From Methanooceanicella nereidis (lineage in GTDB: Archaea; Halobacteriota; Methanocellia; Methanocellales; Methanocellaceae), in NCBI RefSeq assembly GCF_021023085.1, contig NZ_PGCK01000003.1, positions 1-64,000 on the forward strand: DNA of 64,000 nucleotides, read 5' to 3'. The notes beneath the pieces were generated by a model. That model saw nothing but the letters and a program-made list of their open reading frames with translations. It did not search any database and was not told the origin of the DNA. The position numbers and the translations under genes are program-made. This document shows, one piece after another, positions 35,192 through 43,600 of this stretch (position 1 is the first letter of the stretch; each line of letters begins with the position of its first letter).

Positions 35192-36018
35192 TTTCCCGCC
35201 CTCCCAGTTATCTGTGCGAAAATATTGTCGGCCAATTTTTCAGGAGTAAAGGCATTTCCGGGTTCGAGCCCCATTTTTTCAAGTTTTCGGGACAGAAGGA
35301 CTGTATCAGGCAGCGGTAAGCCCATAGATTCAAGGCTATCATATCTCACAAGGCTATCGGGCATATCATCTGCGATAATGCTTCCGGAGTCCATTACTAT
35401 GGCACGGCTGCAAGCCCCGAGCATATGGGCAAGGCCGTGGGACGCGACAACTATGGTCATACCTTTATCGTTGAGGCTCATTAAAGTCCTCAACACCTGC
35501 TTCTTTCCCTTAAGGTCAAGCCCTGCAGTAGGCTCATCGAGAAACAGGTATTCGGGCTCCGTGGCTATAACGCATGCGATGGCGGCAAGTCTTTTCTGGC
35601 CGTGGCTAAGCTCCTTCGGTGATATGTCCAGCGATCTTTCATCAAGTCCCACTGAAGCTATAGACCTCAAGACCTTTTCGCCAATCAGACTTTTATCGAC
35701 TCCCATGTTCTTGATGCCGAAAGCCACGTCATCGTACAATGTCCTTTCGAAGAGCGCCCGCTCCGGGAACTGGACTGCGAAAGCTACCTTGCGGCGGCAT
35801 CTTTCGGGAGATACCCCGTTGATCGTCACCGACCCTTTTTTAGGCTTTAAAAATCCTGCCATGCATTTTAATAGGGTGGTTTTTCCCGAGCCGTTACGGC
35901 CTGCGACCATTACGAACTCGCCATTGCCTATCTTAAGCGTCACGTTGTTCAGGGCGCGGGCTTCGCCGGGCTCGCCGGGGCTATACATATGTGTTACACC
36001 CTTTAGCTCCAGTGGCAA
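35188..36018 (-). CDS. ECF transporter ATPase, second copy
   Basis: ABC ATPase of 276 aa. Walker A is GRNGSGKTTLL, Q-loop VAFAVQFPERALF, signature LSHGQKRLAA (His in place of the usual Gly-Gly, LSxGQ), Walker B YLFLDEPTAGLD, and H-loop VASHGLAHM. A C-terminal helix typical of EcfA follows. It overlaps the partner ATPase gene by 16 bases and EcfT by 4, so the three are made in a coupled way as the energising module of the biotin transporter. Confidence 0.92.
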   Translation of the reverse strand: MPLELKGVTHMYSPGEPGEARALNNVTLKIGNGEFVMVAGRNGSGKTTLLKCMAGFLKPKKGSVTINGVSPERCRRKVAFAVQFPERALFERTLYDDVAFGIKNMGVDKSLIGEKVLRSIASVGLDERSLDISPKELSHGQKRLAAIACVIATEPEYLFLDEPTAGLDLKGKKQVLRTLMSLNDKGMTIVVASHGLAHMLGACSRAIVMDSGSIIADDMPDSLVRYDSLESMGLPLPDTVLLSRKLEKMGLEPGNAFTPEKLADNIFAQITGRAGK

Positions 36019-36806
36019 ATCTCTCTCACCGCCCCTTCAACGCTCCAAAGGTCGCCTGTGTCCGCTCCGAGCTTTTTCAGCCTTTTGGAGAACCTTAACA
36101 TCTGGGGCACGTCTACGCCTATACTTTCAAGTTCTTCATGCCGGGAAAATATCTCCTCCGGAGTTCCCCGCATGGCTATTTTACCGTTATCCACGACGAA
36201 GATCTCATCGGCCAGCAAAGCCTCTGCAGGGTCGTGCGTTACAAGAACGATCCCTCTGTATCCGCTCTTTAATTTCCCGATGATTTCCCTTACCAGCCCG
36301 GTCCCTTCGCCGTCAAGGAGCGATGTGGGCTCGTCCATGGCTATATATGAGGGGTTCATTGCAAGGACTCCTGCGATCGATAAAAGCTGCTTTTGCCCGC
36401 CGGAAAGGTCATGAACGCTCTTATCGGCCATTTTCTCAAGCCCTACAAGACTGAGAGATTCTATTGCCACGGCAAGGGATTCAAATGATGAAAACCCGAG
36501 GTTCTTTGGACCGAACGCCACGTCGTCCAGGACTTTTCTGGATACCAGCTGGTCCTCGGGATCCTGAAATACCATCCCAACTTGACGCCTCGCATAATAC
36601 ATATCGTCCCTGGTATTGATGCCGTCCACAAGGCAATCCCCGGAGCCCGGCAATAAAAGGCCGTTCATCAGCCTTATCATCGTGCTTTTTCCCGAGGCGT
36701 TAGGTCCCATGATCGCGATGACCTTCCCCTTCTTTATTTCAAGAGAAACGTCCTTCAGGACCTCTTTGCTCCCGTAAGAAACTGAAACATTTTTAAGCTC
36801 TATCAA
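36003..36806 (-). CDS. ECF transporter ATPase, first copy
   Basis: ABC ATPase of 267 aa. Walker A is GPNASGKSTMI, Q-loop VGMVFQDPEDQLV (the EcfA-typical QxPExQ), signature LSGGQKQLLS, Walker B YIAMDEPTSLLD, H-loop VTHDPAEAL. It pairs with the second ATPase to form the heterodimer usual for group II ECF transporters. It starts 13 bp after the bioY stop codon within the same operon. Confidence 0.93.
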   Translation of the reverse strand: MIELKNVSVSYGSKEVLKDVSLEIKKGKVIAIMGPNASGKSTMIRLMNGLLLPGSGDCLVDGINTRDDMYYARRQVGMVFQDPEDQLVSRKVLDDVAFGPKNLGFSSFESLAVAIESLSLVGLEKMADKSVHDLSGGQKQLLSIAGVLAMNPSYIAMDEPTSLLDGEGTGLVREIIGKLKSGYRGIVLVTHDPAEALLADEIFVVDNGKIAMRGTPEEIFSRHEELESIGVDVPQMLRFSKRLKKLGADTGDLWSVEGAVREICHWS

Positions 36807-36819
36807 ATCCGGACCTCTT

Positions 36820-37356
36820 TTAATCGCTAAGTCTGAACCTGGTGGCGATATATGCTGCCACTAACACCTTGATAATGTCTCCCGGTATGAAGGGCAACAC
36901 TCCGACCAGCAGCGCTGTGTCAGGGGCCATATGCGCGACCAGCATGAGCTGTGCGGCTCCGCATATGTATATCATCAGCGTCCCGAGAGACATGGCAATT
37001 AAGTACTGCATGTAGCCGGGTTTTTGATATTTTTTAATGATCATCCCGATCAATATGGCGCATAAAACGAACCCTATGAGGTAACCGCCGGTAGGCCCGA
37101 TAAGGACTCCAAGGCCCGACTGTCCTCTTGAAAAGACCGGGAGGCCGACAAGTCCCAGCAATATGTATACTATCATGGACAGCCCGCCGAAATACGATCC
37201 GAGCACGCCTCCTGCAAGTATGACGAAAAAAGTCTGCAATGTCAGCGGAATGATGCCCAGCGGTATGGTTATCCACGCACCAACGGCCGTAAGCGCGGCG
37301 AACAGAGATGCATAGACCATTTTATTGACATAGCTTCTTTCAGGGACGCCCTGCAT
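36820..37356 (-). CDS. bioY: biotin transporter BioY (ECF S component)
   Basis: Substrate-binding membrane protein of 178 aa with six helices. Family traits are MVYASLFAALTAVGAWITIPLGIIPLTLQTFFVILAGGVLG and the GPTGGYLIGF segment that lines the biotin site. It is first in an operon with two EcfA ATPases and EcfT. Just upstream lies a BirA-type operator next to a TATA-like element, and birA itself is 1.5 kb away. Biotin is needed for pyruvate or acetyl-CoA carboxylases. Confidence 0.95.
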   Translation of the reverse strand: MQGVPERSYVNKMVYASLFAALTAVGAWITIPLGIIPLTLQTFFVILAGGVLGSYFGGLSMIVYILLGLVGLPVFSRGQSGLGVLIGPTGGYLIGFVLCAILIGMIIKKYQKPGYMQYLIAMSLGTLMIYICGAAQLMLVAHMAPDTALLVGVLPFIPGDIIKVLVAAYIATRFRLSD

Positions 37357-37359
37357 AAA

Positions 37360-37400
37360 TTGTAAACCTCAAAAAATAGAAGGTTTACAAATATTTAAAA
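37360..37400 (-). promoter_or_regulatory. bioY promoter with BirA-type operator
   Basis: TTGTAAACC (37360-37368) and GGTTTACAA (37382-37390) form a perfect 9-bp inverted repeat with a 13-base spacer. This matches the known BirA operator half sites (TTGTAAACC, spacer 14-15 in the published consensus). On the leftward strand a TATA-like TTTTAAATA overlaps its outer end at about 37391-37400, so bound BirA would cover the promoter. The nearby birA has the DNA-binding domain needed. Confidence 0.88.
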
Positions 37401-37464
37401 CTTGCCAGAGTATCAACACGTTGACTATGCCTGTATCACTCCGGTATCTTGCCTGATGACAAAT

Positions 37465-38823
37465 TCATATCTTAGATCTCAGCAGGAAATAAGCCACTAT
37501 GGCGAGCATGAATATCGAAGAGCCTACTAGTATGATGATACCGTTCATGTTATCATTGTCAGGCGGGGGTGTAGGCGTAACCGTTGGCGATGGTGTCGGT
37601 GTCGCTGTCGGTGTAGGCACTATTGTCGGCGTGGGCAATGGCACGGCATTCGCAGGGCTTATCTTAGAGAGCACTGGAGTATACTTATCCTCCCTTCCGG
37701 AATCGCCCAGCTGTCCGTACTGGTTATTTCCCCATGCGAGCACGGAACCATCATCTCTCAGCGCCAGGCAGTGCGAGGGCCCTGCTGATATCATTTTGAC
37801 ATTATAGAGGCCGTATATCATCGATGGAGCGCTTACCGGGACATTACTTAGCTCTCCGTTCCCGAGCTGCCCGTATTCATTATTACCCCATGCCCATACC
37901 GATCCGTCTCTCTTCACGGCTACAGAATATGAGCCGCCCGAGGCTATCAGCTTCACGTTATCCAGCCCGCTGATCTTTACTGGCGTTAAACTACGCTCTG
38001 TGCTGTCATTGCCAGGCTGTACCTGAGCGTTACTTCCCCATGCCCATACCTGGCCGTTCTTATCGAGCGCGAGGGAGCAGGTGTAACCGGCTGATAACGA
38101 ATCCGCCGCCAGCAGATCAGTAACGCTTACCGGGTCAATGCTGTTCAGTGTCGTGCCATCGCCAAGCTGGCCTTCCTTGTTTTGACCGAGGGCGTATACC
38201 CCCCTCATTTTGTTAGCCGCCAGTAAATGATGGCTTCCTGCAGCGATACTGTTTATCAGGTCCAGGTCCTCTATCATGACCGGGCCCTTAAGGCTTTCAT
38301 TCTTCGCGTCGACAGCCTTTCCTAAAAAGTTATAGCCCCATGTCCATACAGTCCCGTCATATTTTAGGGCTATGACGCTCTCGTTCATGACCACTATATC
38401 CCTGACGGACGTCAAACCGGCTACCTGTACAGGAACATCGCTTTCAACGCACGTCCCGTCGCCAAGCTGGCCATAACGGTTATTTCCCCAGCCCCATACG
38501 GTGCCGTCGTTCTTGATGACCATCGTAAAAGAATTACCTGCCGCTACAGCCCTTATGTCCGTTAAAAAAGAGACCTTGTTCATATAGTCATAATAGGATA
38601 CCTGCACCGGAGCGTACCTGTCTATCCTTGTCCCATCCCCGAGCTGGCCATACCCGTTGCTGCCCCAGCACCAGACAGTCCCGTCATCTTTCAACGCCAC
38701 TGAATGCCCATGCCCTGCAGCCACAGCGATCACTTCAGGTTCCATTGCCATACAGCTTACAGCCGACATCAATAAAAAGCACATAATGCAAAACGGTAGT
38801 GAGAATGTGATCGCGTATCTCAT
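37465..38823 (-). CDS. secreted RCC1-repeat beta-propeller protein, membrane-anchored
   Basis: Protein of 452 aa. A signal peptide ([22 protein letters not shown]) is followed by about seven RCC1 repeats of ~50 residues, each with AAG.sHs.alk.dGtVwaWGsN.yGQLGDGT. A Pro/Thr-rich linker ([14 protein letters not shown]) and a C-terminal helix ([21 protein letters not shown]) follow. It should be displayed outside the cell on a glycosylation-prone stalk. RCC1 propellers bind proteins or ligands; the target is unknown. Internal repeats imply expansion by duplication. Confidence 0.88.
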   Translation of the reverse strand: MRYAITFSLPFCIMCFLLMSAVSCMAMEPEVIAVAAGHGHSVALKDDGTVWCWGSNGYGQLGDGTRIDRYAPVQVSYYDYMNKVSFLTDIRAVAAGNSFTMVIKNDGTVWGWGNNRYGQLGDGTCVESDVPVQVAGLTSVRDIVVMNESVIALKYDGTVWTWGYNFLGKAVDAKNESLKGPVMIEDLDLINSIAAGSHHLLAANKMRGVYALGQNKEGQLGDGTTLNSIDPVSVTDLLAADSLSAGYTCSLALDKNGQVWAWGSNAQVQPGNDSTERSLTPVKISGLDNVKLIASGGSYSVAVKRDGSVWAWGNNEYGQLGNGELSNVPVSAPSMIYGLYNVKMISAGPSHCLALRDDGSVLAWGNNQYGQLGDSGREDKYTPVLSKISPANAVPLPTPTIVPTPTATPTPSPTVTPTPPPDNDNMNGIIILVGSSIFMLAIVAYFLLRSKI

Positions 38824-38917
38824 TATAACACCGTATCCCCGGCAATTGCCTTTGATACAATTTAATAAAAAACCTTTTAATGTTATATATTTTGGCCATC
38901 AGGGCGATCTTAAGACC

Positions 38918-39880
38918 TTATTTCTCCTTGATGTTCTTCAGGTGCCTGCAGTCGCCAGATACTATCTTTTTGACCGTTCCGTCTGTGAGCTTGACAATGA
39001 GCGAACCATCCTCGTCCACGTCCTGCGCCACTCCCCTGATCTTCTCGTCCTGGCATGACACTTCGACCGGCCTTCCAAGCGTGTCCGAAAACCTTCTCCA
39101 GTTCCACAGGATGGGCGTGAACCCTTTTTCCTTAAAGGTCAAGTAATCCTCTTCAAGCTCTTCGAGCAGCGCCTGAATGAACCGGACCCGGCTGACCTCT
39201 TTTCCGAGCTCCGCCTTCATTGTGGTGGCAGTTTCCAGCGGGATATCATTGTTCACGTTCACACCGATACCGAGTATGATGAAGTTCACTATGTCCGTCT
39301 CCGCGCTCATCTCTGTCAGGATGCCGCAGATCTTCTTCCCGTTGACAAAGACGTCGTTCGGCCATTTTATCACCGCTTCAAGTCCCATTCCCCTTAACGC
39401 CTTGGTCACCGATACCGCGGCCATCAGGGTGATGCTGGATGCATGCATCGGGTCAATGTTCGGCTTTAAAATAACGGACATCCATACGCCGCCGCCCTTC
39501 GTTATGAACTTACGGCCGAGCCTTCCTTTGCCTCTTGTCTGAGTCTCGGCGACGATCACGGTGCCCTCTTCGACGCCTTCCTCGGCCATCTGCCTTGCGA
39601 CTATGTTCGTGGACGTGGTGACATTAAAATGAACGACTCTTTTTCCCAGCAGCTTTGTCTGAAGACCGTACTTTACCTCGGAGGCATAAAGCCTGTCAGG
39701 GACTCCCACAAGCCTGTATCCTTTGTTCTGCTGTGAGTCGATGACATACCCTTCTTTGATCAATGTGTGTATCTGTTTCCATATGGCCGTCCGTGTGACG
39801 CCAAGCGACTCGGCCAGATACTCGCCGGACACATAATCATTCTTCTCTCTCAATACCTGCAGTATCTCTTCTTTTGTCAT
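38918..39880 (-). CDS. birA: biotin protein ligase and biotin operon repressor BirA
   Basis: Bifunctional protein of 320 aa. The N-terminal winged helix (EEILQVLREKNDYVSGEYLAESLGVTRTAIWKQIHTL) makes it the DNA-binding class. The ligase domain has TQTRGKGRLGRKFITKGGG (the GRGRxG-like biotinyl-AMP loop), KWPNDVFVNGKKICGILTEM, and a C-terminal SH3-like cap. It attaches biotin to carboxylase carrier domains and represses transport genes when biotin is plentiful. The matching operator lies before bioY; none is seen before birA itself. Confidence 0.95.
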   Translation of the reverse strand: MTKEEILQVLREKNDYVSGEYLAESLGVTRTAIWKQIHTLIKEGYVIDSQQNKGYRLVGVPDRLYASEVKYGLQTKLLGKRVVHFNVTTSTNIVARQMAEEGVEEGTVIVAETQTRGKGRLGRKFITKGGGVWMSVILKPNIDPMHASSITLMAAVSVTKALRGMGLEAVIKWPNDVFVNGKKICGILTEMSAETDIVNFIILGIGVNVNNDIPLETATTMKAELGKEVSRVRFIQALLEELEEDYLTFKEKGFTPILWNWRRFSDTLGRPVEVSCQDEKIRGVAQDVDEDGSLIVKLTDGTVKKIVSGDCRHLKNIKEK

Positions 39881-40127
39881 TTCATAAAAGAGAGGTCTTT
39901 AAATCTGATAAATATAGCGGAATCGATGAAAAAAGAATGTATCTATCTAAAAAGCATTTGCAGGGGTATGCAGCAGTATCATACCCCTTACATATAATGC
40001 TTTACTGTTCCGATCACTAGCTTTTGTGGACAGTCAGAGGTATACACGAAGTGTTGAATAGGCGCGGCATAGTATTCTATCCCGCCCCTATCTTGAAGTA
40101 TGCCCACCAGATGTTGCCCGGTCTCTA

Positions 40128-40715
40128 TCAGCAGTCGCAATTGTCGTAAAATGGACAACCGCAGTCGCAGCTGATGTCAAAGCAGGTTAATTTTGCAGTG
40201 ACTTCCGGCAGTGTGACCGTTGCCTTGGGTGCGATGTTGACTATCGGGAATACCGGATTGATGTCAGGAGATACCAGATTGACAGGCTCTGTCTCTGTCA
40301 GTACTGTCGGGCATCCGAGATTGAATATCGGACCCTGTATATCCTTTACCTTGAACTCGCAGTCACAGTCGGGGCATTCCTCACAGTCACAACCCGCACA
40401 GATCGTGCCGCAATCAAAGTCTGTCACAGAATCGATGCCTATGCCTTCCATGGCAGCGATGTCACCTGCATTGAGGCCTATTCCGTCCATACTATCAACA
40501 GAGTCTATGCCGATGCAGTCTTCAAGACCAAGAATAGGGAATCCCGATAGAGTCGGAGCCTTCAGGCTATTACCGACCCTGTTATTGTCTGATAGCGCAT
40601 AGACAAGCCCATCGTCCGCGACAGCATCGACATAGGTGTCTGCTGCAAAAGCGTTACCCGCACTCATTAGGACAAGGCTGGCAATGGCCAACACTAAAAG
40701 TATTTTCACCCTCAT
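40128..40715 (-). CDS. secreted cysteine-rich hypothetical protein
   Basis: A 195-aa exported protein: signal peptide (KILLVLAIASLVLMSAGNAFAADTY), then an acidic Gly/Asp/Ile-rich part with two similar short repeats (GIDSVDSMDGIGLNAGD and GIGIDSVTDFD). Two cysteine clusters follow: CGTICAGCDCEECPDCDCEF at mid-length and CFDISCDCGCPFYDNCDC at the C-terminus. Between them is a Pro/Val-rich segment. Around 16 cysteines and almost no lysine suggest a metal or Fe-S site or a disulfide-braced surface protein. No family recognised. ATG 40715 follows GGAGGG; an inverted repeat brackets the TATA box. Confidence 0.75.
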   Translation of the reverse strand: MRVKILLVLAIASLVLMSAGNAFAADTYVDAVADDGLVYALSDNNRVGNSLKAPTLSGFPILGLEDCIGIDSVDSMDGIGLNAGDIAAMEGIGIDSVTDFDCGTICAGCDCEECPDCDCEFKVKDIQGPIFNLGCPTVLTETEPVNLVSPDINPVFPIVNIAPKATVTLPEVTAKLTCFDISCDCGCPFYDNCDC

Positions 40716-40744
40716 TTTCAATACCCTCCTATACTAAAAAAAGT

Positions 40745-40779
40745 TCATCCTATCAGAATAAATATATTATACAGGATGA
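40745..40779 (-). promoter_or_regulatory. inverted repeat around the TATA box of the cysteine-rich gene
   Basis: TCATCCT (40745-40751) and AGGATGA (40773-40779) are a perfect 7-bp inverted pair on either side of the TATA-like AATATATTATA (40760-40770). It lies 30-65 bp upstream of the start codon and could bind a dimeric regulator. No regulator is adjacent. Confidence 0.4.
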
Positions 40780-40945
40780 TTGCACTTTTTTAAGGATTAA
40801 ACCTTTAATATAGCATAAATATGGCTTAAATTAGAAGAAGATACGGGGAATTAGCTATAGCATGTAATATTCAGCCAGTACTTAATACCCGAAACTGTCC
40901 TATGACCGCCATATCGATAAAAAGATGCCGGAATATGCCGGCCTG

Positions 40946-42187
40946 TCATTCTGGCTTTGTCAGCACCATGCCGCCATGTGGCGATACGAGCACTGTCGCA
41001 TCGGGGCCGTGCTTTTTAAACGCGGCTTCAAGAGCATCCTCAGGCGTCTTTGCCGGGATCAGGAACATTTTTCTTACGGTCTCATCCGGGATCGCTGACA
41101 CCAGATATATGTCACACTTCATCGCCGTCCTGGCTATCACGGATGCTTTGTGTCCGCCCAGCTCGAATTTCTCGTCCATCCTCCGCGCTTGAGCCTCTAT
41201 GGTCGTCGCCTCGTCGACCCAGCATGCGAAAACGTCATTACCCAGACATTCCACGCACTGCGCGACCATGATCATAGTTCCGCCGTCCTTTACGACATGC
41301 TTGGCATTGTCCATGGCCTTTTGCGCCTGGTACATGTTAATATCCTTGGGGTACCCCCCGGCGCAGGTGATCACGATGTCCGCCTTCGGGACCGTGACGC
41401 CATACATATTATCCACGAACTTGATGCCTTCCCTGTGGGCCTTCATCGGGTCTCCGGCTACGACGGCTACGATCTCCTTTTTACTGTTCAGGATAACGTC
41501 CAGCAGGAAATCCACCTTCATCATTCCAGGGACCTGGTCTATCTCTTCCCTTATCGGGCTGTCGAGCCTGCCCGTTTCAGCCCTCGGGTCTCTCATCATC
41601 TCATGGTTGTTCTGTATCGTGTCATGGCTGGCGCATCCCGGAAGGATGGCCTTGACACCGCCTGAGTAGCCTGCAAAATAGTGATACTCGATATTACCCG
41701 TGCATACTACCACGTCCGCATCGAGCAATTCCCCGAATATCTCGATCCGGTGCCCAAAGGTCGAAGTGCCGATGTACCTGCAGTCATTCTTATCGTGGTC
41801 TATGCATCTCACCCGGCCGTATGCGTCTCCCATCAACGCCTTATGCTCTTCGGGGGTACATTTTCTATGGCTCCCGAGCGCTACAATGACCGTGATATCT
41901 TTATCCTGTACGCCCCCCGCATTGATCTCGTCCAGCACTGCGGGCAAGAATTTATATGAAGGGCAAGGCCTGGTGACATCGCTGATGATGACCGCGACTT
42001 TCATGCCGGGCTTTAACTTCTCCCTCAGTCTCGAAGACCCTATGGGGTTTTCCAGGGCATTTTTTATTTCCGCAAGCTCATTCTTGACGCCGCCCAGCTC
42101 TTCAGGCGTGATCACTTTTACGAGGTTTTTATCAGGCACTTCAACATGAAAGTGCCCTTTGCCATATTTCAATTCGATGATAGCCAT
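40946..42187 (-). CDS. larA: LarA-family nickel-pincer racemase/epimerase (lactate racemase-like)
   Basis: Protein of 413 aa in the LarA (DUF2088) family. LarA proteins use a nickel-pincer nucleotide to racemise or epimerise 2-hydroxyacids. Relevant residues are in SDVTRPCPSYKFLP, GSHRKCTPEEHKAL and EYHYFAGYSGGVKAILPGCASHDTIQNNHEMM, where the catalytic histidines and the cofactor-bound lysine are expected. Members vary in substrate, so lactate is a likely but not proven substrate. Genes for cofactor synthesis (larB, larC, larE) are not in the window. Its neighbours are a FAD- and Fe-S lactate/glycolate oxidase pair, which supports the lactate assignment. Confidence 0.82.
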   Translation of the reverse strand: MAIIELKYGKGHFHVEVPDKNLVKVITPEELGGVKNELAEIKNALENPIGSSRLREKLKPGMKVAVIISDVTRPCPSYKFLPAVLDEINAGGVQDKDITVIVALGSHRKCTPEEHKALMGDAYGRVRCIDHDKNDCRYIGTSTFGHRIEIFGELLDADVVVCTGNIEYHYFAGYSGGVKAILPGCASHDTIQNNHEMMRDPRAETGRLDSPIREEIDQVPGMMKVDFLLDVILNSKKEIVAVVAGDPMKAHREGIKFVDNMYGVTVPKADIVITCAGGYPKDINMYQAQKAMDNAKHVVKDGGTMIMVAQCVECLGNDVFACWVDEATTIEAQARRMDEKFELGGHKASVIARTAMKCDIYLVSAIPDETVRKMFLIPAKTPEDALEAAFKKHGPDATVLVSPHGGMVLTKPE

Positions 42188-42319
42188 TAGTTTTTCCCTT
42201 CTTGCCTTGATGTAAGACCATAAAGGACGTTAACCTGACAGTCAACTCAACATTATATGAAAAAAGGCCAATATAGATATATTTTTCTTACAGGCAAATG
42301 CGAGTAAAAAAATTAAAAG

Positions 42320-42454
42320 TTAATCGTCAGAGCCTCCGGAATCACCCGAATCGTCCGAATACTCCACTACTTCCGTATCGTTGTTCTCATCAAAATAGTC
42401 CGTGTCATTATTTGACCTTCTTCTCTTTGGCTTTAAAAAGCTGAATAAGCCCAT
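42320..42454 (-). CDS. small acidic protein
   Basis: A 44-aa ORF starting at ATG 42454 with AGGTGATC upstream at ideal distance. The N-terminus MGLFSFLKPKRRRS is basic and amphipathic, then the chain is Asp/Asn/Glu/Ser-rich to the end. It lies between glcF and larA on the same strand. No family recognised; it could be a membrane-associated peptide. Supported mainly by its ribosome site and coherent composition. Confidence 0.6.
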   Translation of the reverse strand: MGLFSFLKPKRRRSNNDTDYFDENNDTEVVEYSDDSGDSGGSDD

Positions 42455-42551
42455 GATAGATCACCTGTTAAGACACGTAAGTCACTTATGTGATATAGGT
42501 TTTTGCCATTATTAAAAAAAGACCGTATGGCATATATCGTTGCGCCATACT

Positions 42552-43598
42552 TCATATGAGTGAAATGAGCAACAGCTCGGAGATGTCGATGACCTTTCCG
42601 CCGGCGTCCTCAAGGTTCGTGTTGCACATCGGGCACGCGGTCACTATATATTCCACTCCCTCCGGAGTGTCCTGGAGACGTTTCTTGGCTACTCTGTCCG
42701 ACAGGTCCCTGTACCCGCGGCGCACGCCACCTCCGCCACCGCAACATCTCGCGTCTTTCCCGGATGTTTTCATCTCGACGAGGTCTGCGACCCTGTTGAT
42801 GACTATCCTGGGCTCCTCATAGACTTTCATGCACCTTCCCAGGTGGCACGGGTCATGGTATGAGACCTTGAACGGGAGCCTGTTAAGCTCAAGCTTATCG
42901 AGGTTCCTGGCGAGGAACTGGGATATGTGAAGCACTTCCACATCAAGGTCATAGCTCTCCTTTAATGTCTTATAGCATCCGGCACAGCCTGTGACTATCG
43001 TTTTCGCGCCGCTCTTCTCTATCTGGCGTTTATTATGCTCCATCGTCACGGCCTTTCCGCCCAGCCTCAACAACGGGGAGCCGCAGCACCTCTCGTCTTC
43101 CAGCACTTTCGCGCCGAAGCGGCTCAATATCCTCAGGTTGGCTATCGCAGAGCTTCTTTTTCTATAGGATGACAGGCAGCCGGACCAGAATATAATATCC
43201 GATCTTCCAGTAGCCTTAAGGTCTTCCGGTATCCATGCATTCCTGGGGCTCTCGTCATTAAGCGGGTTACCGTAAGACTCAACGCTTTTCAGGACTGCAT
43301 GATAATATTCAGGAACGTAATTCTTGCTTACAAGCTCCGCCCTGGCGGCCTCGACCACATCGTCAGGCTTCGCGCCCGACGGGCATGTCGCGGAGCATAT
43401 AGAACAGGTGAGGCAGGTATAGAACGAATCCTTCATCGCTGCCGACGGCTCTACATTCTCCGATAAAGCCCTCGCGAGCAGCATCCTCCCCCTAGAGTTC
43501 GTGGACTCCCACCTGAGCTCATCGTTGACGGGGCAGAGCACGCGGCATCTTCCGCACCTGGTACACTTCAATATGTCTTCAATATGGTCCTGGATCAT
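42552..43598 (-). CDS. GlcF-type iron-sulfur subunit (lactate/glycolate oxidation)
   Basis: Electron-carrier subunit of 348 aa. Two 4Fe-4S motifs (CTRCGRCRVLCPV and CLTCSICSATCPSG) lead a heterodisulfide-reductase-like portion with two CCG domains (DERCCGSPL and DARCCGGGGG). It follows the FAD subunit with two bases between genes, so they form one complex oxidising D-lactate or a similar 2-hydroxyacid and passing electrons on. The electron acceptor in this organism is unknown; HdrD-like or menaquinone-like partners are possible. Confidence 0.85.
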   Translation of the reverse strand: MIQDHIEDILKCTRCGRCRVLCPVNDELRWESTNSRGRMLLARALSENVEPSAAMKDSFYTCLTCSICSATCPSGAKPDDVVEAARAELVSKNYVPEYYHAVLKSVESYGNPLNDESPRNAWIPEDLKATGRSDIIFWSGCLSSYRKRSSAIANLRILSRFGAKVLEDERCCGSPLLRLGGKAVTMEHNKRQIEKSGAKTIVTGCAGCYKTLKESYDLDVEVLHISQFLARNLDKLELNRLPFKVSYHDPCHLGRCMKVYEEPRIVINRVADLVEMKTSGKDARCCGGGGGVRRGYRDLSDRVAKKRLQDTPEGVEYIVTACPMCNTNLEDAGGKVIDISELLLISLI

Positions 43599-43600
43599 TT

